Assembly (NCBI RefSeq): GCF_028372415.1
Contig: NC_092878.1
Coordinates: 28,998,903 to 29,062,902 of the forward strand
DNA from: Notamacropus eugenii
Lineage: Eukaryota > Chordata > Mammalia > Diprotodontia > Macropodidae
Reading direction: 5' to 3'
DNA: 64,000 nucleotides
Shown here: piece by piece, positions 22,190 to 33,381 of the stretch
How the letters are laid out: each line of letters starts with the position of its first letter
How positions within the stretch are numbered: the first letter of the stretch is position 1
Translations under genes and position numbers: made by a program
The notes under the pieces: model-generated
What the model saw: the letters and a program-made list of their open reading frames with translations, nothing else
Database searches by the model: none
Told to the model about the DNA's origin: nothing

Positions 22190-22655
22190 ATGTGTCTGGT
22201 GGCATGATTCCCAGAGGGAGTAGTTCTCAGGTTTGTTTAGTTAATAGACTTTTATTTTTTCTTAAAGCTGAGAAGTTATGCTTGCATATCAGCCACTGCA
22301 ATGAATGCTAAAGGAGTTTCAGGTTCTGATCAGGAAAATGATTACCCTGTGGTCATGAGGAAACTCTTAGTGTGAGATAAATGGGGAAACTCTAGGGGAC
22401 TTGCAAATGTCATTACTCAGAAGTAGGAAGAGTTATACCCCAAGCCTTAATTCTAGCCTTACACAAACAGGTTAAAATCTACCATGTGGCAAAAAATTTC
22501 CTTTTATTTTCCCCAGCTTCTTTGGGGTCAGACAGTAAAAGCTTGAAGGTAGACACCACTAGATCCAGAGTTATGTTTTGATTTGCAGTAAAACTTGTAA
22601 CTTCTTCACAGCCTACTTTCTCTAGTCTAGTCCAATAGCCTTGGGCTCCAGGTCT
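22190..22655. other. Unassigned intron 1 DNA
   Basis: No coding or repeat signature that I can name; the minus-strand open frame at 22479-22763 shows no family resemblance. Confidence 0.4.
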
Positions 22656-22664
22656 GGTATAATT

Positions 22665-22930
22665 TGCATGGAAGGAAGGAAAACAAGCATTTATTAAGCA
22701 CCTACTACATGCCAGGTCCTCTGCTAAGTAGTTTACAAATATTATCTCATTTGATCCTTCCAATAATCCTAGGAGGTAGGGGCTATTATTTCCCTCATTT
22801 TACAGATGAGGAAAATGAGGCAGACAGGTCATGTGACTTGCTCAGGGTCACATAGCCAATAAGTACCTGAGACCAGAATTGAGCTTAGGTCTTTCTGACT
22901 CCCGGCTTAGGGTCCTATGTACTGTCCTAC
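22665..22930 (-). repeat. MIR/CORE-SINE copy
   Basis: 'ttaagcacctactacatgcc', 'atctcatttgatccttccaa', 'ttttacagatgaggaaaatg', 'tgacttgctcagggtcacat' in order. Confidence 0.75.
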
Positions 22931-22962
22931 CAAGTGCATGGCACTTTGACTGGGGATATTGG

Positions 22963-22965
<3 letters not shown>

Positions 22966-23016
<51 letters not shown>
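22966..23016. repeat. (AC)n microsatellite
   Basis: About 25 uninterrupted AC dinucleotides, probably polymorphic. Followed by a T run at 23024-23036. Confidence 0.97.
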
Positions 23017-23018
<2 letters not shown>

Positions 23019-23552
23019 CTGTCTTTTTTTTTTTTTGAACACAGATATTTTCCCACTAATACTTTGTGTTTGATTATTTTAGACCATGAGGATGTCTGAA
23101 GACTCAAAGTTGTAGGTGACCCCAAAGGGCAGTGAAATGGCTCACAGTGGGTGGAAGAAGGCTGTGGTAACATGTTTCCTAAGATGACCTGTACACAAAA
23201 AGTATATTGTAAGGATATTATCTAGGAAGTGTATTTTTAGAAAAGGAAATATGTTGCTTATATGGAAAGAGGGTAATAATACCTGGACATCCTGCGTGTT
23301 TCATTAGTATCCATGAAACATAAAAAGGACCCAAGAGAAAGGCCTTCAGTGCATTGGGTAGTTGTTTGCCTGGGTCTGTGGGAAGATATGGATGAGAACT
23401 GCAGAGGAAGAGGTGGAATGGGCCAGTTGCCATCTTTACCAAGGGAGAAAATCATGCAAGTGAGGAGTAGGTGTTTAAAATATTAGACTTTCTCCACTTT
23501 CACTCTAGTTCCAAGTGTACATGTGACCAAAAGACGAGTCTAGTCTTTGGAT

Positions 23553-23782
23553 TCTGTTGTTGTTGCTTCGTCATTTCAATTGTGTGATTCTTCATGACCC
23601 CATTTGGGGTTTTCTTGGCAAAGATAGTGGAGTGGGTTGCCAGTTCATTTTACAGATGGGGAAACTGAGGCAAACAGGTTTAAGTGGCTTGCCCAGAGTC
23701 ATGCAGCTCGTAAGTGTCTGAGGCCAGATTTGAACTCAGGAAAATGAGTCTTCCTGACTCTGGGCCTGGCACTTTGTCATTG
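23553..23782 (-). repeat. MAR1 CORE-SINE (left arm of an inverted pair)
   Basis: 'attcttcatgaccccatttg', 'gggttttcttggcaaagata', 'ttttacagatggggaaactg', 'agatttgaactcaggaaaat'. Confidence 0.85.
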
Positions 23783-23800
23783 TAGATTCTACCAAACCAA

Positions 23801-24048
23801 GCTTCACTTGGGCAGCGGATAGAGTACTGCACCTGCAATCAGGAAGACCTGAGTTCAAATTCAGCATCAGATACTTACTTGCTATGTGACCCCAGCAAGT
23901 CACTTCACCCTGTTTGCCTCAGTTTCCTCATCTGTAAAATGAGCTGGAGAAGGAATGGCAAATTACTCTAGTATCTTTGCCAAGGAAACCTCAAAGGGGG
24001 GCATGAAGAGTCAGACATGACTAAAATGACTCACTGACAACAGCAAAA
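23801..24048 (+). repeat. MAR1 CORE-SINE (right arm of an inverted pair)
   Basis: 'gatagagtactgcacctgca', 'gacctgagttcaaattcagc', 'tcagtttcctcatctgtaaa', 'agtcagacatgactaaaatg'. Separated from the reversed copy by about 20 bp. Confidence 0.87.
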
Positions 24049-24374
24049 CCAAAATTCACATGGGTAGCCACTGTGTGCTTGGGTCAGTTGAATATAGTCA
24101 CCTCGAGGCCAATTTTGGGAGCAGGTCTAGTACTGGCATGTTAGGATTAAACTCAGTGTTATCCGGCCAAGATCCTAAAAAAGCAGGACAGATTCTGAGT
24201 ATCTTGGTTTTATCTCTGGTTTGAGTAGGCACAAGGAGGTGGATTTGGAAAGTATGTCCTGTTGGGGAGGTAACCTTTTTACTACCAGCAGTGACTATGG
24301 CCTTAGATAACTGTGAATTACTGTGATAGCCTGTTAGCTAGCCAGGAGGGAGGCCACATGATATAATGTAGTCT

Positions 24375-24522
24375 AACGATCCAGGTTCAGGTTCTGTTTA
24401 CTACCAGTATGACTTTGGGCGGGTCACTTTACTGCTTTGGCCTCTATTTCCTCACCTGTAAAATGAGAGGGTTGGACTAGATGGCTCCAGAGACTTCCTC
24501 TAGCATTCAGTCTATGATCATC
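24375..24522 (+). repeat. MIR-type SINE
   Basis: 'gactttgggcgggtcacttt', 'tgtaaaatgagagggttgga', 'ctagatggctccagagactt' near the end of intron 1. Confidence 0.65.
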
Positions 24523-24763
24523 CTGTGTTTCCATGCCATTCCTTTTCTCCTGGTTTTGATGCAACAATCTTGTGACTGGTAAGAGTCTGGTGGTAATCCA
24601 TTCTAGTGGGTGGTCTGGTGGTCATAGCCTCTCAGCAAATCACTCATGTCCAGCTAACCTTGGAGACTTGGAGAGGAACATCCAGGGGCTTGTCCGGCTT
24701 CCGTACCCTTGAGAAAAATCACTAACACTTTGGCCTCATGTCATTTTGTTATCTTATTTCCAG

Positions 24764-24833
24764 AGAGATTGCAAACGGGGGAAGAATCATTATAGAAATT
24801 GATGACAAAGTGGCCAGAATAAAGAATTTAAAG
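24764..24833 (+). CDS. STARD9: STARD9 coding exon 2
   Basis: Seen: acceptor TTATTTCCAG ends at 24763 and donor AAG|GTAAGC follows 24833. The 70-bp exon completes the split Arg codon (AG + A) and continues EIANGGRIIIEIDDKVARIK then NLK, ending in phase 0. With exon 1 it gives 39 residues without a stop. This matches the beta1a-b part of the STARD9 motor, where Gly-Gly-Arg-Ile-Ile is followed by an acidic strand and a basic strand. Substitutions seem conservative (Ile/Val, Lys/Arg). Intron 1 before it is about 18.1 kb. An ORF reading through the donor into intron 2 also exists but carries no conserved sequence after the splice site. Confidence 0.95.
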
Positions 24834-25679
24834 GTAAGCTTAGGATGTTTTTCTAGTTCTTTTTTTCTCATCATGGTTAAAATTTGTGTTGTTTCAGGAT
24901 CTTTTGAGCTGGGGGAGTGTGTGTTCTGGGGATGTCTGGGAGGGTTGGAGTTGGTCCAGTAGCTTGGTATATTGGGGAAGACCTTGAGCCAACAATACAG
25001 CAAATATAAAAATGAAACAGGAAGGACAGACTGGCATGAGTGCCTCAAAATAGGCAACTGTTTTGAAAATGTGGACTGCAGCTCTCCAGAAGAGAAACAT
25101 GAAGACATCCCACTTCCCCCCCTCTACTTCACTCCCAAGGGACTAGTTCCTGCATTAATCCTTTGACCAGGATCAAGATTTCAGCTTAGTAATTGTCTTG
25201 GTCCCCGTGTCATGATCTTACAATCCATTTGTGTGGATGGTCTTGGGGAAGGGATGGGATATCTGAATTGTTATCTCCTCATTTGAGAGCATTAGTATGG
25301 GGGACTTCAGGGCCCAAAAGAAAGTTATTAGCCTGAGTCTTGGCACATCCTCCTCCCGGGCTTTGAATCACAGTAGGGACAAGCACTAGGATACTTCCTT
25401 CCTCTCCCTTTGGCTGGTTTCCTTTCTCCCCTTCCGCAGCCTTTTTCCCTCAGATTATTCAGGGGTGGGAAGAAGAGGGAGGATAAGAGAGGCTGGTAAG
25501 GGGTGGGAAGGGGAGGAGTCCAAGAAAGCCAGATGGGCAATATTTGAAATTGATCTTGTGACTGGGCATCCTGGGTGTCCATCCCCTGGCTGGTACTCTG
25601 TGTCCCTGGAGGCCAAGGAAGCTGATTGCCATCAGTACCTGCTTAGGAGCCCTACAGACACATTAGCTCCCTAGTGAAG

Positions 25680-26050
25680 CCTGTGATGGGATCTATTTCC
25701 TATTGGCCTGGCCTTCTCTGTTAGGAGATAAATGGCCTGTGAGCTTGCCAGACTCTCTCCAGGGGAGCTCCCTGGGACAGAGTCACCATTTATTCCCTGC
25801 TGTGTCTTTGTTTATAGCTCGGGTTGCCTAATTACTTCAGCTGTTTTGTTCAGAGAGCTCGTATTTTAGTTCCTAAGGATGAATCTTGGCCAAGATCAGA
25901 ACCTTATCCCCTTCACCACCTCCCTGGCTGGGTGCTTGTCTGAGGCCAGACAGATTCTGTTCCTCTAGACCCCATTATTCATAATTGATGTCTAATTGCT
26001 TGTAAGTACATAGTGCCTGGTGCCAGACAAGCTGTTTGCCTAGAGCCTCG
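25680..26050. promoter_or_regulatory. Possible intronic regulatory element in intron 2
   Basis: Repeat-free stretch with a dense series of common transcription-factor-like words: GATAA (25726), TTTGTTTATA (25807), TAATTA (25829), CAGCTG (25838). Such clusters are typical of conserved enhancers, but single words like these also occur by chance. Confidence 0.2.
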
Positions 26051-26079
26051 ACCTAAGTTACTTGAGGGCAATGACTATA

Positions 26080-26312
26080 ATAGGATCAGAGATTTAGGAT
26101 TGGAAGACACCTTAGATAGAGACCGTCCAATCTAACCCACACACAGCTATTAAACGTTGGAGGTAGGATTCAAATTCATGTCTTCCTGCTTCTAAGTCCC
26201 ATGTTCTATATACTCTGTACCACGTAGATATTTAATTTTTGTCATTGTGGTTTTTTTTAGTACCAATACCTGATATGCAGTAGGTGCTTAATAAATCCTT
26301 ACTGATTAATGA
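26080..26312. repeat. MIR-type fragment and L2 3' tail
   Basis: 26090-26215 is a reversed MIR-type piece ('gaccgtccaatctaaccc', 'aggattcaaattcatgtctt'). 26270-26305 ends like L2 ('cagtaggtgcttaataaatc'). Confidence 0.6.
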
Positions 26313-26917
26313 TTCTGCTATGTATGAAATCTCACTCTCCAGTTCCTGTTGGAGGCCAGTTCAGTCCTTCCCCTCTCCTAGGAGACTGAGTCTGGACTAG
26401 GGCAGGTTTGGAGGGCTGAGTGAGTTCTGGACTCCAAAAGCGCAGGTTCTAGTTTACCTTCTGGGTGGTTGAATTGGTTCTGACTCTTGCGTCTAATCTC
26501 AGCTTTTAATTCCCTCGGGTTGGAAAACTCCCCTTTGGAACATTCAAAAAAGCATGATGAAGTTTTTGCATAGTGAGGAATCCCCAGTAGCAGGACAGCT
26601 AAGTCACTCTCAGAAATCTGCAGCCCATATTATTGGGGGAAAATATTGGGTTTGTAAGTGTTCAGGATGGGAGTCCTTCCAACTCTTTCTTTTCCTGGAA
26701 AGAAAGTGGGCAGATTGTCATGGGGGGTGGGTTGGGGGTGGTGCACATAAGTAGCTGCATTTGACATATGGGGTGGGGGATCAGTTCTGTTGGCATATGT
26801 CATAAACATAGTTGAAGGCCAGTTCAGGGCCCCTTGACCATAGCAAGGGGTCACATTGACTAGTAGCAGGAACTTTGATGGTGATGACTGCCCACTATGT
26901 CCTTGTATTGCCTATAG

Positions 26918-27034
26918 GTGGATAGCCGGCCAGATGGCCCTGGAGGCTCAAGGGAGAAGGTTGTGGCATTTGGTTTTGATTACTGCTACTGGTCAGTCAA
27001 CCCAGAGGACCCCCAGTATGCATCCCAGGATGTG
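26918..27034 (+). CDS. STARD9: STARD9 coding exon 3
   Basis: Seen: acceptor TTGCCTATAG ends at 26917; donor GATGTG|GTGAGT follows 27034. The exon is 117 bp, exactly 39 codons, phase 0 at both ends. It encodes VDSRPDGPGGSREKVVAFGF followed by DYCYWSVNPEDPQYASQDV. The FDYCYWS block followed by QYASQDV is the kinesin-3 segment just before the P-loop; the ATP-binding GQTGSGKT motif would start in the next exon, which was not found in the window. The frame is open from exon 1 through exon 3 (78 residues), so the gene looks intact here. Confidence 0.96.
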
Positions 27035-27127
27035 GTGAGTATCAGTTCTCCTATTTTCCTTCTCTTATCCTCATTTCTCATCCTTTGATTATTGTTTATT
27101 GGGGAATGTTGAGATTCTTTCTATGAT

Positions 27128-27455
27128 AATGTATTGATGTGTGTGTTTGTCCTTCGTTGCCAAAGAAGACCATGCCATCAGAGAAATGATGACATGACTT
27201 GCACTTGACTTTGTTTTTGAGTGAGTGAGGGCTGTGCAGGTCACCAGCCTCACTTCTCCTCCAGAGCCCTCTGAATCCAGTGACCAGATATTCCTCAGGA
27301 TGACTGGAGACAACCCAGGATGAGGCAATGGGGGTTAAGTGACTTGCCCAAGGTCACACAGCTAGTGAGTGTCAAGTGTCTGAGGTGAGATTTGAACTTA
27401 GGTCCTCCTGACTCCTGCACTGGTGCTCTATCCACTGCACCACCTAGCTGCCCCT
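27128..27455 (-). repeat. Near full-length tRNA-type SINE (WALLSI/SINE1-like)
   Basis: On the plus strand the 3' tail comes first ('gtgtgtgtttgtccttcgtt', 'gaagaccatgccatcagaga'), then 'tgaatccagtgaccagatat', then the tRNA-like head ending 'ctgcaccacctagctgcccc'. Most complete copy of this family in the window; lies 94 bp after exon 3. Confidence 0.87.
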
Positions 27456-27639
27456 AATGTACTGATAACATTTCAGCAGATGTGGCAGTAATGATGAGGG
27501 AAGGGTTCACAAAGTGATCCATTGAGATGATGAAAAGAGGATCCTTGGCCTAGGAAAGAAGCAAGGTTTAGGAACGTGGCTGTTATTAGTTTAATTCTCC
27601 AGCTGGGGCAAAGTCCATATGAATACGTGTTAGAGTAGG

Positions 27640-27758
27640 TGATGTCTTGTACATGTTGTTTTCCCTATGTAGAATTCTTGAAGGCAAGAATTGTTTCATT
27701 TCTGGCTCTAAGAACAGTGCTTCGCACACAGTAGGTGCTTAATAAGTGATATCTCTCA
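27640..27758 (+). repeat. L2 3' end
   Basis: 'gaattcttgaaggcaagaat', 'cacacagtaggtgcttaata'. Confidence 0.7.
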
Positions 27759-28289
27759 GGGCATCTCCAAGAACCTGCTAAAGGCAGATCTGAGTGGATG
27801 GGCTCATTGTGATACGTAGGTCATTGAAGTACTCTGAGATTTAGGAGCTATGTTATTTTCTAGGCCTAGAGTAGTTTCTTAGAATAACTGGTGAATAATG
27901 CCCAAATCCAGTGGTGTGCTGTAGCCAGCCTGTACTGACTCATGAGAGCTGATTATTAAATTTTAAGTGTGAGCATTTACACCTCAGAAATCAGTAAATG
28001 GTATAAATAATAACTCATTGTGTTGGTGATTGTCTAGATTTAAGAAATTTAAGAATTTAATAATAAAGATTAAATTTAAGACATTGAGCATACATTTTTT
28101 ATCCCCTTGGGGAGCCGGTTGTTAAATATTTATCAGCATGTCACTGCCAAAATCACATATCTAGTACCATTGTGGGCAACTCTCCTTGGTAGCCACAAAT
28201 TTTACCTCTGTCAAACTACGTGTGTGTGCTTGACTACGAAACGGACCATGTGAGAGAGTGTGATAGAGATATGCAGATCCATTCTTATG

Positions 28290-29185
28290 TTGTTTCACCT
28301 GATAGAAGCTAAGCTCCCTGAGGACAGGCACTGTCTTGCTTTGGTTTTTGCTATCTCCAGTGCATAGCAGAGTACTTGGTATTTAATAAATGTTTGTTGA
28401 TCAATGATCAATTATGATTCCAAAGGACCATGGAGGTCAAGGGAGGTCAAGTGATTTGCCACAAGTGACAGAGGCAACTTGAATTAACATCCTACCTCAG
28501 ACCCTAAATAGTTGTGTATTCCTGAGCAAGTCATTTAACCTCTCTCAGCCTCAGTTTCTTTATCTGTAAAGTGAAGGGGTAGGCTTATGATAGCCTCTAA
28601 GTCCCTTTCATGCTCTAAGATCCTGTGATCTATCATACAGGTAGGTTTTAGGGGCAGAATTTGAACTCAAGTCTTTGGACCCTAGAGCCAGCGTTCCTTC
28701 AACTTGTAACATGCTTTCTACCTTTGTGCCCACTTATAGTGCTTAGCACAGTATCTTGCACGTATATTTATTTGTTGAATATCAATTTGGGCTCATCACC
28801 AGCATCAACAAACTTATTAAATATCTTATTAAATTAAACAAACTTATTAGTGCAGCACACTTGCTGGGGGATGAGACAGAGACCAAATAAGACATGATCT
28901 CTCACATCATGGAATAGAGGTGGAAGTGGAGGAAGAAATAGGGACAGATAGATGTACAGTGTTCTGACCCTCTCCCCTTCCTTCTTCATCCCCTCCCCCT
29001 TTATTAAATGCTTGCCATGTGTCAAGCACTATGCCTTTTATCTTTGTATATGATGTACAGCCTTAATTAGAATATAAATTCTTTAAGGGAAGGATTATTT
29101 GGTTTCTATCCCGGTATTCCCTTTGCCTGGCACAATGCCTTGCCCATAGTGAGAGCTGAATAAATGTGTATCGAATTGAATCCTC
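28290..29185 (+). repeat. Cluster of L2 3' ends and a MIR
   Basis: L2 3' ends at 28300-28400 ('gctaagctccctgaggacag'), 28700-28785 and 29050-29175 ('gaatataaattctttaaggg'). A forward MIR lies at 28490-28630 ('gagcaagtcatttaacctct', 'tctgtaaagtgaaggggtag'). Confidence 0.65.
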
Positions 29186-29620
29186 TCCCCTTTCCTTTGG
29201 GAATGGTCTCTATTGCACTGCCCACTTTTTTAGTCATTTCCCTTTAAACCTCCCTGTACTGAACCCTTCCTTGTTTCAAAGAAAAACATTAAGGAAAACA
29301 CACAGCGACTACTTCTGACAATGTATATCTATCTCATCCATGGTCCTCTACCTTTCTACCCAGAGTAGGTTGATACATTTCATTATCAATTCTTCAGGAT
29401 GGAGACAGAGACCTCCTGCACTTCAGTGTTGTTACAGAGTATGTTGGTGGAGTCATTGTATACATAACTCTCTTGGTTCCTTAATTCTTTACTTTGCAAC
29501 ACTTAATACAAAGATGCCAGAGTTTCTCTGAATTTCTCATATTTGTTGTTTTTTTAAAGCATAGTAATAATTAAGTTGTATAAAAAATAATAAAGTTATA
29601 TGTAATATAATCACTTGTTT

Positions 29621-29861
29621 GGTCATTTTTCAGTCATGTTCGACTCCTTGTGCCCCCTTTTGGGGTTTTCTTGGCAAAGATACTGGAATGATTTGCCATT
29701 TCCTTCCCCAGCTCATTTTACAGATGAGAAAACTGAGAAAAACAGGTTTAAGTGACTTACCCAGGATCACACAACTATTATGTGTCTGAGGTCAGATTTG
29801 AACTCATGAAGAGGAGTCTCCCTGATTCTAAGTCCAGTGCTCTATCCACTTTGCTACCTAG
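29621..29861 (-). repeat. MAR1 CORE-SINE
   Basis: 'cagtcatgttcgactccttg', 'ggggttttcttggcaaagat', 'ctcattttacagatgagaaa', 'gctctatccactttgctacc'. Confidence 0.85.
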
Positions 29862-29869
29862 CATTATAT

Positions 29870-30235
29870 TTGTCTCTGTTCTCAGAGACATCCCATTTTA
29901 ATTGTTGGAAACCACAGACATAGGAGAATTCAGTCTCTGGGGTGTTGCAAAGGACCCAGGGGGTCTTTAGGGTACCATTGCAAGAATGATGACAGCGCGC
30001 GTGCTGGTCTGGCAGGATCCGGTCACATGTGTCTCTGGGCTGGGGTTTTTAAGGGTAAGGCTTCTGCATCTCATATGGTCAGCTCCCTGGTCTGGTGCTC
30101 TGGTGGTGGGATCTCCGCAAATGGTTTGTTCATCAGCTCTTCTCCATTTCTCTATATTCATTAATTTCCTCTAGGTTAGCTTTTTCTTCACTGTATACAA
30201 ACATGATTAGGTCTCACCCTTCTTTTGAAAAATAA
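29870..30235. other. Unassigned, higher-GC stretch
   Basis: 29880-30180 is richer in G+C than its surroundings and holds a CpG cluster ('gacagcgcgcgtgctggtct'). It could be an LTR, but I see no paired copy in the window and no TATA box. Confidence 0.3.
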
Positions 30236-30239
30236 CAAC

Positions 30240-30625
30240 ACAAAACCTTTGCCTTTACCCTGATCTCCTCTCAAGCTTTGACCTGATCTAATCACCCCTC
30301 CCTTTCACTACGAAATTACAAAGAGTGGTCTAGTTTGTGGCCTCCACTTTCCGACCCTCCTCTTCATTCAACCCCTTGCAATCTGGAATCTTACTCCACC
30401 ACTCTGAAAACTGCCTTCCTAAACACTGCCAATGATTTCTTCATTGCTGGATCTGATGACTTTTTCAGCTGCTGCAGATGTGATTTACCACCCCCTCTTT
30501 TTGGATACTCTCTCCTCCATTGGCTTCTGAGACTATTTTTAAGTATCATGTCTTCCTCGATCTACAGTCCCATATTTCTAGAAGCCTGTGCCTCCTGGAC
30601 ATTTCCACTTGAACATCTTGCCAGC
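30240..30625 (+). mobile_element. L2 reverse-transcriptase region fragment
   Basis: 'caaccccttgcaatctggaa', 'cactctgaaaactgccttcc' and 'gatactctctcctccattgg' is L2 polymerase coding sequence, decayed. The 139-residue open frame over it is not a host gene. Confidence 0.7.
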
Positions 30626-30639
30626 CCCTCATACTCTAC

Positions 30640-31200
30640 ATGTCCCAGATATATAGCACAATGGACAAATCCCTTCTCCCCACACATACTATATGTGATC
30701 CTGGGCAAGTCACCTTACCTTTTTCAGACTCTAGTTTTCTCATCCGTAAAATGAGGTTAACACTTATAAAAACTACTCTGTAGGGTTGGTTTAAGGATCA
30801 AAGTAGGTTATGTTTGTAAACAGCTTTATAAGCCTTAACATGATTTATGAATGTCAGCTATTGTTATGTTATAATATAATATAATACATACTATTATAAT
30901 AACTCATTTCTTCTTGTATTGTTCAGGGAGGTAGGAGGCACGACAGATAGATAGAATATTATACTTAGAGTCAGGACCATTCAGATTCCAGTGCTACCTG
31001 AGATCCTAGTAGCTGTATGACCATGGGCAAGTCACTTCATCTCTCACCTTCAGTTTCTTCATCTGTAAAATAGGGATAATAATGGCACCTTAATTATTTT
31101 TTAGTAAATCCAGGCTCCCAGGGTTGTTATGAAGACTCAGTGTGATAACATGTAAAGCATTTTGGAAAGCTTAAAGTGATATATAAATACTGGCTATTAT
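30640..31200 (+). repeat. Two MIR copies
   Basis: 30680-30860 ('gatcctgggcaagtcacctt') and 30940-31200 ('gaccatgggcaagtcacttc', 'catctgtaaaatagggataa', 'gttgttatgaagactcagtg'). Confidence 0.7.
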
Positions 31201-31214
31201 TTTTATTGTTTAAT

Positions 31215-31330
31215 TGATAGAAATGGTCCTGGGACAAATCAGTTTCCTGCTGTGATTCAGTATTCTGTGGCCTATTGCACAAGTGTATAAAATGACTGCT
31301 TTTTGTAACTGAATAAAAATATTGGAACGT
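31215..31330 (+). repeat. Unnamed dispersed repeat, copy A
   Basis: 'gatagaaatggtcctgggac' to 'gtaactgaataaaaat'. Shares its start, an inner block ('ataaaatgactgctttttgt') and its end with 33269-33380. Confidence 0.5.
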
Positions 31331-31679
31331 AATCTTAGCTCTTGCGAACCACAGAAAATCTACTTTGGAAAGACTTGAGTAGCAGGCTGGATGATTAGGG
31401 ATGCTATATACTTCATCTTGGTCACTGTTGAAACACACATACAGTAGTATGGGAAATCTACAGAGTTCATCCCTAAATATATGGATAGGTCGGACAGATT
31501 CTGCAAATGGCCATTAAGCTGGACCGAGAAGGAAATTTTAATGCGCTTTGTATTTCCTTGCATGTTGAATACAATAGGATAGCATCAAATCGAATAGTGG
31601 TAGGTTGGTAAGTAGACTGATAAGAAAGAAAGGAAGGCAGACAGATAGATAAGTAGATAGACAGTTAGAAAACATGCCT

Positions 31680-31840
31680 GCGTTTCATCCTCTGAAGCCT
31701 TCACTTGCCCCATCTATCCCCACTAGCTATTAGATCTTGTCTCTTCTCTCTTTTGTGGCTTAACTTCTTGAGAAAGCTATCTATAATCAATGCTTTCACT
31801 TCTTTCCCTTTTACTCTACAGTCCGGCTTCTGTGAGTCAC
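31680..31840 (+). mobile_element. L2 fragment
   Basis: 'gaagccttcacttgccccat', 'ggcttaacttcttgagaaag', 'ctacagtccggcttctgtga' follow L2 polymerase order. Confidence 0.5.
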
Positions 31841-32029
31841 TATATTTTTTAAGTTTTTCATTCCAAGGTTGGAGATTCTGAATATTTGAGTACAGTGACA
31901 TCACTAAAAACATTGTTCTCAAGGGTAGTGTCTTTTGTTTTGTTTTGTTTTTGTTTCTGATCAACGTTGTTTCCAGGAGATTATGGCTACAGTTTTGTCA
32001 GTGAAAATTCTTTGTTTCCAAAGAATTTC

Positions 32030-32310
32030 TTAAAAAATTAATTAATTTATTTTTAGTTTTCAACATTTACTCTTATAAGATTTTAAGTTCTAAATTTCTG
32101 CCCCCCTCCACTTCCCCATGCCATACATGTACAGTCATATTGGACGTATTTCCACATTAGTCATGTTGGGAAAGAAGAATCAGAAAAACAAAAGGGAAAA
32201 ACCATGAGAAAGAAAAACAAAAAATAGGAAATAGTGTGCTCCAATCTGCATTTAGATTCCATAGTTCATTCTCTGCATGAGGATAGCATTTTTTATTATG
32301 ACTCTTTTTT
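32030..32310 (-). mobile_element. L1 3' UTR
   Basis: 'tttagttttcaacatttact', 'cacattagtcatgttgggaa', 'gcatttagattccatagttc'. Confidence 0.78.
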
Positions 32311-32319
32311 TTCTTAATT

Positions 32320-32775
32320 CTTAAAGGGAATCTTGGGCTCTGTGTTTGTTGTATTGGGATCTGTTGTATTGTGTCTTATGAAAGATGAGATTCTGAGTCA
32401 TCATTCCAGCTTCCAGGTTGCGTGTGTGCTAGTCATCCCGTGGGTCCTAAATTTTAGCAAACCTGTAAGTGATAAGCTGCACGGTTTCTGTTTCCTTCTG
32501 TAACTGGCATTGATGAATAAATCTAGACTCCTTAAGGATCATCTTTGTACAATTTCAAGTGGCAATGACCTGGTCTTGAATTGCTACCATAAACCTTTCT
32601 TGTTTCTGTAAATATATCTTCATGACTCCGCCGTTAGTCCTCTGTCAACATATAGTTGCTTGAATTCCTATAAATGGAACCCATGGAGGCTGTTTGGAGC
32701 TCACGCTTGAATCTTAACCATTTCCTAGATTTCACCCAGAGTTGGTAAGCCATGTTAGGTTATATTCAGCGCATT
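32320..32775. other. Unassigned intron 3 DNA
   Basis: No coding potential and no repeat that I can name. Confidence 0.4.
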
Positions 32776-32779
32776 CAGC

Positions 32780-33031
32780 TGTTGTTTGGCTACTTCAGTC
32801 ATTTCAGTCGTGTCTGACTCTTTGTGTTTGGTGTTTTCTCAGCAGAGACACTGAAGTGGCTTGCCATTTCCTTCCCCAGCTCATTTTACAGATGAGGAAA
32901 CAGAAACAAACAGAGTTAGTTTACTTGCCCAGGGTCACACAGCTCGGAAGTGTCTGAGGCTGAATTTGAACTCATGAAGATGAGTCTTCCTGATTCCAGG
33001 CACTCTATTCACTGTGTCCCCTAGCTGCTCC
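32780..33031 (-). repeat. MAR1 CORE-SINE
   Basis: 'tttcagtcgtgtctgactct', 'gccatttccttccccagctc', 'gatgaggaaacagaaacaaa', 'tattcactgtgtcccctagc'. Confidence 0.85.
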
Positions 33032-33268
33032 AATACATCCAGTAGCATATACCTGTTGTCAGCCTTTCATATTGTTTTGTGAAGTTCAGACATCTGTTTT
33101 ATTCCAGAAGTATTTCTCTGTGTTTGAAATTTAAATTCATCATCTTCTCTGTGACTTCTGTTGATTATCTTGCTTCTTTTTAACAAGGAAGCGTTCATCT
33201 TTCTGTGACTGCCTTGAAGTTGTTGTTCATAGAATCTCGTTCTTCTCATCTTTTTTCAATGGTGTTTA

Positions 33269-33380
33269 GATAGAAATGATCCTGGGACAAATCACTGTCC
33301 ACTTATCATTATTTTATATTTAATGTTTTACAGACTGTTGGCCAAGTGGATAAAATAATGGGTTTTTGTAGTTGAATAAA
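33269..33380 (+). repeat. Unnamed dispersed repeat, copy B
   Basis: 'gatagaaatgatcctgggac', 'ataaaataatgggtttttgt', 'agttgaataaaag': the same blocks as 31215-31330. Confidence 0.5.
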
Positions 33381-33381
33381 A

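Larger units (their letters stand above)
6683..24763 (+). other. STARD9: STARD9 intron 1
   Basis: About 18.1 kb between coding exons 1 and 2, phase 2, GT-AG. It is filled with SINEs, LINE fragments, three hAT hairpin-type elements and one LTR, listed separately. The repeat-poor stretch 7020-8930 shows no coding potential; a MIR-like snippet is visible near 7250-7310 (first-exon-proximal intron, possible regulatory DNA). Confidence 0.9.
24834..26917 (+). other. STARD9: STARD9 intron 2
   Basis: 2,084 bp, phase 0, GT-AG. Unusually poor in repeats for this window: only a MIR-type fragment (about 26090-26215, minus) and an L2 3' tail (about 26230-26310) are recognisable. The rest, notably 25680-26050, is unique-looking DNA. 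Confidence 0.9.

Noticed and set aside
22848..23173. ORFs rich in Val/Cys or Thr/His
   Set aside because: Translations of the (AC)n microsatellite; the same applies to 40583-40891 and 49207-49547.
30335..30754. 139-codon plus-strand ORF
   Set aside because: L2 polymerase-derived sequence followed by a MIR.
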